Source: Branchiostoma belcheri
Taxonomy: Eukaryota; Chordata; Leptocardii; Amphioxiformes; Branchiostomatidae
Assembly (NCBI RefSeq): GCF_001625305.1
Contig: NW_017804020.1
Span: forward strand, 3,598,786 to 3,662,785
Direction of reading: 5' to 3'
DNA: 64,000 nucleotides
A model generated the notes under the pieces. That model saw only the letters and a program-made list of their open reading frames with translations. It was not told the origin of the DNA and ran no database searches. Each line of letters begins with the position of its first letter. Positions within the stretch are counted from its first letter, which is position 1. Below, piece by piece: positions 57,190 to 64,000 of the stretch. A program made the translations under genes and the position numbers.

Positions 57190-57285
57190 GTCATATACCA
57201 TCCTTTTATTGTGACCTGCCCTTAACCCAGCTATATAAGTGGGTTTGTGTGTGCAATAAAGGTCTTCATTCATTCATTCATGATT
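57190..57285 (+). repeat. LINE 3' end with CATT tail
   Basis: CCAGCTATATAAGTGGGT runs into GTGCAATAAAGGTCTTCATT and a (CATT)n tail, the same end as at 32130-32165. Confidence 0.6.
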
Positions 57286-57566
57286 CGGGCGCCGGGCAGA
57301 AATACACCGGAAGGTTGATGAAAGTTACCTGGAAAAATCCACTCCCTGGTTTTATTAAGTCAATGACCTTGTTCTCAAAATTTTCTGTATTTCATTTCAT
57401 AAACCAAAGAGTAAAGAAGATGAGAACTGAGAGAAAACAACTGCAACCTGCTGGTTATGTAAGGAGGGGGAAAACTGTGCACATTTGGACGGCGATGGAA
57501 ACCTGACGAAAACTTACTACGAAAACAACTTCTGCAACTTGTTACCATAACTGTATAAGCTATAAC

Positions 57567-57762
57567 TAGCCTCCACCAGGCCTAGGCCTTTCTACGGGAA
57601 TTCGGATAGTAGAATTCGGCAAAAAGAAGAGTAAAATTGGCCAAGGGAGGTAGTTTCTTTACGCGGTCAGTCAAACCTACAACTCGGGCGGCCAAACTCC
57701 CCTGGCACTTGAATATTCTCGAGCTCCTATATGTAGCCAGCGTAGTTAGTCTGGTACAGACT
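57567..57762. mobile_element. MITE, family C
   Basis: The ends TAGCCTCCACCAGGCC and GTCTGGTACAGACTA are inverted. The flanks ATAAGCTATAAC and ATAACTATAAC are similar but differ by one indel, so the duplication is probable but blurred. Confidence 0.8.
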
Positions 57763-59289
57763 AATAACTATAACCACACACTTAAGTCTGAATATTAACT
57801 TCAAAAATTGAGTCTACTACACTGAACGATTTGACCCTTTCAGGGTCCCCCAAGTGTTGCCGTGTTGGTCAAGAATGCAGAACTCTCAAGACAAACGGAT
57901 TATGGCAACAGTCACACATTCTCCACATGTACAACTATCTGGGTTGTATTGTCCTGTGTAGTATGTGTGTTTGTCTTCATGTTGAACTCAAAATGTTGTT
58001 CTTTTCCTGTCTGAACATTCTTCCAAGTCGTGCGTACGTGTACAGGTACATTTTATCACGTGAGAAGGGATAGGCAGGGTTGGCCCCCTGGTCGCTTGCA
58101 CTCATCCGAAAAGTGCAAAATGACAAAACAATAGTTTTCTCACGTCATAAGCTGTGCGTAAGCCAATGCTTTGTTACTAGTATTTAGCACTTGGCTCAGT
58201 TGGTTTATAATTACGTGGGTGCAGGAAGTTGAGGGTCCGACGGAAGGGCGAGTGAGAGCGAGTTTTGCCGAAAGCAGACGGCTACACGGTTCGTAAAGCC
58301 TCGGGAAATTCCGGAAGGCGAGACATACTCAGTAAAGAGTAGAATGAACTTGACTGACCTTCAAAGTTACCGAATTTATTAGTTACAAGTACATGTAGTA
58401 CAAAAACATGACAAGAAATTTTACTTTCAAGAAAGAAAACTGCTCAAAATTGAGCAGTTTTGTAGTCGGGCGAACAGGACAAACTGAAGAGGAAATGAAC
58501 CAGAATGATTTTTTGCGTAGAATTCATGATCAACGAACAACTTAGTAATCAAAGAACCTGAATTTTAATAATATCGAGAATACAGCAAATAGCATACACA
58601 CATGCTGACTTGACTTTAATCTTCTTAGAATACAACGATCAGCTTATGAACTTAATGAATTTCCGACGTCTTTTTCTATCCACGCACAATGTACACAACA
58701 TAAGAAGATAATGTCTTGAAAAAAAGTTACAAAAGCAAAATTAATACAGTTTTAGCATATTGAATTCGAAGTTGATAAAAATAATCATGTCCATATAAAG
58801 CAGGCTACATTTTATAGTATTGTCAATTAGTCACGTTTTGAAAAACGACATCTCAGCTACCTTCGACAGTATTCAATACGGACAGCCCACTCGTGTAAGT
58901 ACTAATTAGTCATTGGGGTCTATATATTGGGGTCTTGGAATCAAAACCCTACATTGTGAACTAAACAATTGAACAAGAAGCCATAGGTGACAATCCTCCG
59001 TGAAGTTTTATATATTTCAACAAAATCCCAAGCGTCAACGCCAGACCTACTGTGCAGACATTATAATTAGGCACGGTTAATACAATGAGGGCGCGTCACA
59101 AGCATAAAATATAAAAAGAGCTAAATCCATTACTGCTCCCAGGGCGTGTAAAGATACTGTGCTTCAAGTTCGAAGTTCATTTTAATTACACACACACAAT
59201 CATTGCATTCACATAAAGATCGGACTATCGTGGTCGTGTCTAGTAACAAACACAGTCCCACCGTCTTACCGTGCCTGTACCTAATTAAG

Positions 59290-59409
59290 CGCGCCTGGAA
59301 CAGGGCAAAATCCAGCAACAGTTGCGGTAAGCACCGCGAGTGTTACTACCGCCGGCCAGATAACCAGGATATCTGCTTACAGTACCTCTGCTACCAGACA
59401 ACTGCCTAA
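59290..59409 (+). CDS. Possible Cys-rich terminal exon, unidentified
   Basis: The + strand frame ending at TAA 59407-59409 reads SNSCGKHRECYYRRPDNQ, then DICLQYLCYQTTA: five closely spaced cysteines or tyrosine pairs and then a stop, unlike the background. A possible acceptor (CTGGAACAG) lies near 59307. AATAAA follows near 59494. I find no leader or partner exon and do not recognise the domain; it may be chance. Confidence 0.25.
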   Translation, partial: RAWNRAKSSNSCGKHRECYYRRPDNQDICLQYLCYQTTA

Positions 59410-60129
59410 ACCTACGGCCTATTCCACAGGATTGTAAAAGTAGGAATGTTTCTAAAATATGCATTTACTTCAATATCAAAACAGCTACGGTAAAAATAAA
59501 AAGACGTGCATCATCCCGGACATAATGCCACACCACATGCGAAATTACATAGAAATGCGACGTACGGAAGAATGCGTTTTGGCTGCGAACATCTTCCAAA
59601 AAACTTGGCATCTCTTAAGCATGGGCAAAAGCATCTGGAACCACTTATCAAAACCACCCCGTATCTGCATGAAGTTCCACCCCCCCACTGCTATTCCAAA
59701 CAACGCGTTTTTCTGGACCATTCCAATTCGCCTCGTAATTGTAGGGGTGCGTCTGCAATATTACATTGACCGCGAAAGCAGCAACGGCAAAAATACACAT
59801 TCGTGCATCAACACGGGCATGCCCGCAGACGGCGTATAAAATTGCGTTCCGATTACACAAAGAGAACCCAGTGTTTTGACTGCAAACATGAAAAATCAGC
59901 CGATCACAACACTCCGTCCGGAGGTCCTGACCTCCTTCACGGAGTAATTAACCTGTGTCTTGCTGTCTTGCTAGCTATATAGGTTTTGAATTCCTGTCCA
60001 GTAGTCTTATTAGCGTAGTAAAGAGTGCGTTTCCAGGACGATTTTCCAAATAATTTGCTGGTCTTTTCTTATATATAGTAAACCAACAATATCATTTTCA
60101 CGACGTACATTCAGGAAGAATGTGATTTT

Positions 60130-62378
60130 TCAGAAGTCCTGCAGAACGATACTTTGTGGTGGTTGTTTCCCGTGGTGGTATCCATGTGGGGAGCGGTAGG
60201 GGTACGTCACAGGATTCATGTAACCATGGTAACAGAACTGCGCGTGCGCAGGAAGAACGGGCGAACCGCACGGACAGGCGCGTCGGCTGCTGTACCCGCT
60301 CGATCTGGTAGGGGGCGCGTAGAACCCGTGGCGTCGTGTGCTTGTATCTGTACAGGAAGATATTTTCTTCATTGCTGATGATCTTCATAGAAAGGGGTAG
60401 ACGTAAGTAGTGCAAACATAAAACAAACTTAATCTTTAAATGGATCACATGAACCTAGCAAGCACGTTCCAAGTGTTGATGTAGCTATAGCTGTCATTGA
60501 AATCATGTTCTTATTCAGCTGAATAAGAACAGAGACATAATACCTTTAACGTTTGACTGTTGAAAATTACAAGTTTCTGTAGATCAATATGGTTTATGCA
60601 ATGAATGCGCTATTCATATGCTTCTCAACTTATGTTGCAGCTAGGTATTGAACTAAATTTATATTGAACCTACACTGCATTCTCCTGACGCTACCGAAGC
60701 TGTCCCTGTCGTCTTCTTCGTCGCTCTCTTCTCCCGCCCCGGTCTTGGTTCTGCATCGCTTACAGCACCACCCAGCGGCCAACAGGAGAGCTACAAGGAA
60801 CAGGGTAGCAACCACCGCAAACCCGAGCTGACTGATCAGGCTGGAAGACAAATCATTGTACGTGTTAAAAATATATTTTCCTTGGTGTCATCCTAAGTAC
60901 AAGTACAAGTACAAGTACAAGTACAGGTACAAGTACAGGTACAAGTACATCAAGTACAAGTACAGCAAGTACAAATACATCAAGTACATCAAGTGCAAGT
61001 ACATCAAATACAAGTACATCAAGTACAAGTACATCAAGTACATCAAGTACAAGTACATCAAATACAAGTACATCAAGTGCAATTAAGTACAAGTACATCA
61101 AGCAATTCAAGTACAAGTACATCAAATACAAGTACATCAAGTACAAGTACATCAAATACAAGTACATCAAGCAATTAAGTACAAGTACATCAAGTACAAG
61201 TACATCAAGTACAAATGCAAGTACATCAAGTACAAGTACATCAAGTACAAGAACATCATGACAAGTGCATCAAGTACAAGTACAAGTACATCCTAACCTT
61301 AGTGGCAGGCTGGGTTGGTCGCAGTCGGTGCTGATGAGACTTGAGTTGTCCCGGCAGCAGTACTTGTTGTCACACGCCCCGCAGCAGTATGGGTACACGT
61401 CATCGTCACAGCTGAATTCTGGGACATATGTTCCCGCCGGATTGTAAAACGGAGAACAGGTCCTCTGAGGCTGCTGGGGCTGGGCCTGCACGACTGAAGA
61501 AATACAGAGAAATATTATCGAAATTTTATCAATCATATCTCATATGGATATTTTACATCTGGTGGTTTCCGATAATTTCATATTTTTCAAACGTGAAGAT
61601 CTGAATTATAACTTTATTGCTTTATACAACTGGAAACAAAATTGTCCTTTTAATATTATATGCATCTATTCAGTATTGCTTCCGTAGGGCAAAGAAGCTG
61701 ATATGTCTATTTTGTTTATGTTTAACTTCAGATTACGAACGAACTAGACGTGCAACATTTTTGTTTTCCAGTACTTAACATTATTGTCTTCAAAACAGTT
61801 TACAATATCCTGCCTATTTCAATATTGGCAAAGTAAGCTTCATGTCAAACTGTTCTTGCACTTAATATTACAAGTATTCAATTATTAGTTAATGAATTGC
61901 AAAGTCATGATCAGTTAAAGCTTTAATCAAACGGCAAACAGAGCGTTTCATGTCGCCAGGATTTTCTCAGTCTCAGCCTGATATGTAGAAGCTTTTAAAA
62001 GACAAAACAGGGGTTTAAATGGCAACGTTAAACATATCACACAGTAGCCCTGACATGGTGCCCTTCATGAGGACTAGCGCACACTTAAATCATCTAGGAA
62101 GAAGAAAATGTATCTGATTCCTATTCTTATTTACTAAAAACAAAAGACCCATGCCAAAATGCTATCTAAATGAGCTTACCTCCATGTCCATACAAAGTTT
62201 TTCAAGAGATCTAGAATGAAGCTTTTAAGAACGACATATCTGACTCCTATCAGTTACTAAAACGAAAAGACGACCAGAATGCTATCTTAATAAGCTTACC
62301 TCCATGTTCATACAAAGTTGACGAGACGAAAGACAGAAAAACAAGAAGATTAGTGAGCTGCACCCGCCTCCTCTCCAT
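60130..62378 (-). CDS. Shisa-like type I membrane protein (Shisa gene 4), complete
   Basis: Exons on the - strand are 62378-62300, 61493-61298, 60840-60674 and 60347-60130; phases 1, 2, 1; 660 bases or 219 residues. The signal peptide core is LLVFLSFVSS. The Cys-rich domain (residues about 38-85) reads TCSPFYNPAG, VPEFSCDDD, YPYCCGACDN, KYCC, DCD, the six-cysteine Shisa/STMC6 pattern. The membrane segment is about 94-118 (FAVVATLFLVALLLAAGW), followed by CCKRCRTK and an acidic stretch ESDEEDDRDS, a possible casein kinase 2-type site by inference. The last exon is rich in Tyr, Pro, His and Arg (GYMNPVTYPYRSPHGYHH) without PPxY. By family knowledge it is a membrane adaptor. Intron 2 is nearly all satellite, and the donor of exon 1 lies in a 120-base duplication that supplies a second donor at 62180. 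Confidence 0.84.
60507..60530. repeat. Perfect 24-base palindrome
   Basis: GTTCTTATTCAG is followed directly by its reverse complement, with no loop. It lies in intron 3 of Shisa gene 4. Function unknown. Confidence 0.9.
60895..61292. repeat. (AAGTAC)n / ATCAAGTACAAGTAC satellite
   Basis: About 400 bases of AAGTAC hexamers are mixed with ATC inserts. It fills intron 2 of Shisa gene 4 (60841-61297) and ends five bases from the donor. Open frames of Lys/Tyr or Val/Leu repeats on either strand are artefacts. Confidence 0.95.
62080..62319. repeat. 120-base tandem duplication containing a splice donor
   Basis: GAGCTTACCTCCATGTCCAT at about 62172 and AAGCTTACCTCCATGTTCAT at 62292 are 120 bases apart, with the preceding TGCTATCT-type and TATCTGA-type motifs also repeated. 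The right copy contains the real end of exon 1 of Shisa gene 4. Confidence 0.85.
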
Positions 62379-63370
62379 ATTACCACTGGCACTGTTTAGT
62401 AGTTGTTAGCACAGTCGAAGTTCAAGTTTGCAGGAACTTCAAATTATTCATCAAATGGTATATTTTTTACAATTCCCCGGCTGGTACAGCTATAGCCTGT
62501 ATATACTGGCCCGATCGGTACCCGGTGCCAGTGGTGTCTGGCTACAAAGAAGTTGTAGTTCTAATCACGAGAAAATAAGGAAGAGGTAATCTCTCTAGTG
62601 AAGTGGAAACGCTTTTCTGTGGCAACTCGGGCCCACTCGACGCTAATCTCCGCGCCTTGTTGAGTGCAGTAATTGGGAGTTCGTGTATGGGGCACGACTG
62701 CTGGGCAAACACTAGATCTCTCACCGGCGTGGTCTGCCATTTCTCTCCGGGAGTTTACCGAGGCGACGGACGGTCTTGGTTGAGTTGAGCAATTGACGGC
62801 CAAGTTTGACCACAACAACTTGTGAACGCATGACGGACTCAACGAGAAGTACGACTTTGGAACAACAACAAAAACACATCGTGTTTTTAACTACAGTGAA
62901 GTTGTTTTGAAAAATCAGCTGAAAACTTTGAAGCTATGACGTGTCGATAACTTAACCCATCGTATCATATAGACAAGTCTTACAAGACTAGCAAAGAGTC
63001 TTTCCCCTACAGGGAGCGCGAATAAGATGATATCGTTTTTTCGTTATTTTTTTTTTAAATAATTGAGAGCTAGAGTACAATAAACAGCAGAAGCACATCA
63101 CAAAGTCCTTCTCAATTACTGATATTTTTTCTGGAATTTTTTTTCAAACTTTACGAAGGTGTTTGTTCTTCACTGTAGTATCCCTCTTTCAAGTTACTTG
63201 ATACTTTATTGGGATATCCATTAGTTGCACAATTTTTTGTGCAAGACCTTTATATAGTCTTGTACCCCTTACTTCTAAGTTATACTATAATGAATACTTT
63301 AACTATGCTATGTTCTACCCACGAAGGGGGGACCGAGAGCGCAGTGCATGAATTTACAAGTGTTGCAATG
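62379..63370. other. 5' flank of Shisa gene 4, no feature seen
   Basis: The promoter of Shisa gene 4 should lie here. I cannot assign a TATA box with confidence. The stretch 62560-62840 is more GC-rich and has open frames without domains. Confidence 0.4.
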
Positions 63371-63553
63371 TGTTAGGAGACAACCCCCCATGTCCCCCTG
63401 TCCCCTGTGACAGGAAGTTGTCATAGGCACACCACATCTGTATCTTATTAGTTGTGAATAAAGGACTCAGACCACAGCGTCTGGGAGACAGTTCTAGCAG
63501 GCAGCCACTGAGTACGGACATCCTTCATAGCGTCTCCTTTCCTAAACCCTACA
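63371..63553 (+). mobile_element. 5' LTR of an LTR retrotransposon
   Basis: It starts TGTTAGGAGACAACCCCCC and ends CCTAAACCCTACA (TG...CA), 183 bases, with AATAAA at about 63458. It is followed directly by TTGGTGGCCAGCG, a likely tRNA primer-binding site. The 3' LTR would be to the right of the window. Gypsy or BEL/Pao is possible. Confidence 0.7.
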
Positions 63554-64000
63554 TTGGTGGCCAGCGGTGTGTTGCCGCTTACGAGCGGCCGAACCCGTCC
63601 CTAGCCTACGCCATCGTGCTACGCCATGCCTCCTGAATCGCCAGGCGACGATTCCACCCGCCCGACTGCTGCTCGAGCTGCGCTACCATGCCTGCAACCG
63701 TCCGTTTAGCCAGCCTGCCGTCGTGCCATGCAGCCAAACGCCTGCCTAGCCAGCCTGCCGCCGTGCCATATCGCTACCCGACCCCACCCGACCGTCGACG
63801 TGCCACCGTCCCGTCCACTACACAGCCTGAGCTCGCTGACCGATCACTCCTGCCATGCAAGTGTCCAGCCATCTCTAGCCGCCGTCGCCGAGCCCGACAC
63901 CACGCCACGTGTACAGGACCGTGCGCCCGCTCCTGAGTAGACCACGCTGCCGTCCTTCTGCGTCCGATCGTGCCAGCCCGACCAGCCCATGCTGCCGACG
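63554..64000 (+). mobile_element. Leader and start of the internal region of the LTR retrotransposon
   Basis: It begins with the primer-binding-like TTGGTGGCCAGCG and continues C-rich (GCCTGCCGTCGTGCCATGC repeats). Open frames here are Pro/Arg/Ala-rich and have no gag motif that I recognise. It is cut by the window end. Confidence 0.55.

Larger units (their letters stand above)
54290..60129. other. Intergenic between EGF gene 4 and Shisa gene 4
   Basis: No confident gene. It carries a family A MITE end (55738-55800), a LINE fragment, a LINE 3' tail, a family C MITE and a possible Cys-rich exon. 54300-55730, 57765-59200 and 59410-60100 hold nothing that I recognise. Confidence 0.5.

Noticed and set aside
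60856..61178. Lys-Tyr and Val-Leu repeat proteins on both strands
   Set aside because: They are translations of the AAGTAC satellite.

Overview
This is a stretch of animal nuclear DNA. Coding sequence is sparse and split by many GT-AG introns, single exons are 38 to about 420 bases, and the spaces between them are full of transposons, SINEs and satellites. Two families of small single-pass membrane proteins, Shisa-like and EGF-receptor-ligand-like, make up all the confident genes. Together with the style of the repeats (short palindromic MITEs, LINE 3' ends with CATT tails) this suggests a deuterostome invertebrate, most likely a lancelet (Branchiostoma). The species is an inference; nothing here proves it.

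Layout. 1-8.2 kb: two Shisa-like genes meet tail to tail, a + strand gene whose signal-peptide exon lies off the left edge (1437-3108) and a complete - strand gene (3678-8192). 8.2-10.6 kb: intergenic, with a palindromic element and a dead LINE reverse transcriptase. 10.65-30.4 kb: a third Shisa-like gene (- strand), whose first intron of about 14 kb carries a 2.5 kb CACTA-like transposon and many MITEs. 30.4-34 kb: repeats. 34.5-54.3 kb: four EGF-ligand-like genes (34507-36561 -, 41320-43399 +, 44412-47719 -, 49984-54289 -), with a 724-base assembly gap at 37011-37734. 54.3-60 kb: a CR1/L2-like LINE fragment, MITEs and one possible Cys-rich exon. 60.1-62.4 kb: a fourth Shisa-like gene (- strand). 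63.37 kb to the edge: the 5' LTR and leader of an LTR retrotransposon.

Every complete gene model was assembled by hand from splice sites, and in each the exon phases join into one open frame from ATG to stop. Shisa-like genes run signal peptide / Cys-rich domain / membrane segment / cytoplasmic tail with intron phases 1-2-1. EGF genes run signal peptide / first half of EGF / second half of EGF plus membrane segment / short tail, with a phase-2 intron between EGF cysteines 4 and 5, as in vertebrate EGF-receptor ligands. All encode type I membrane proteins. By family knowledge the EGF set would be shed or juxtacrine ErbB ligands and the Shisa-like set trafficking or signalling adaptors. That the two groups work together is only suggested by their linkage.

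At least ten palindromic MITEs from several terminal-repeat families carry 9-base target-site duplications that can be read directly, which points to one Mutator-like (or Rehavkus/Merlin-like) source of mobilisation.
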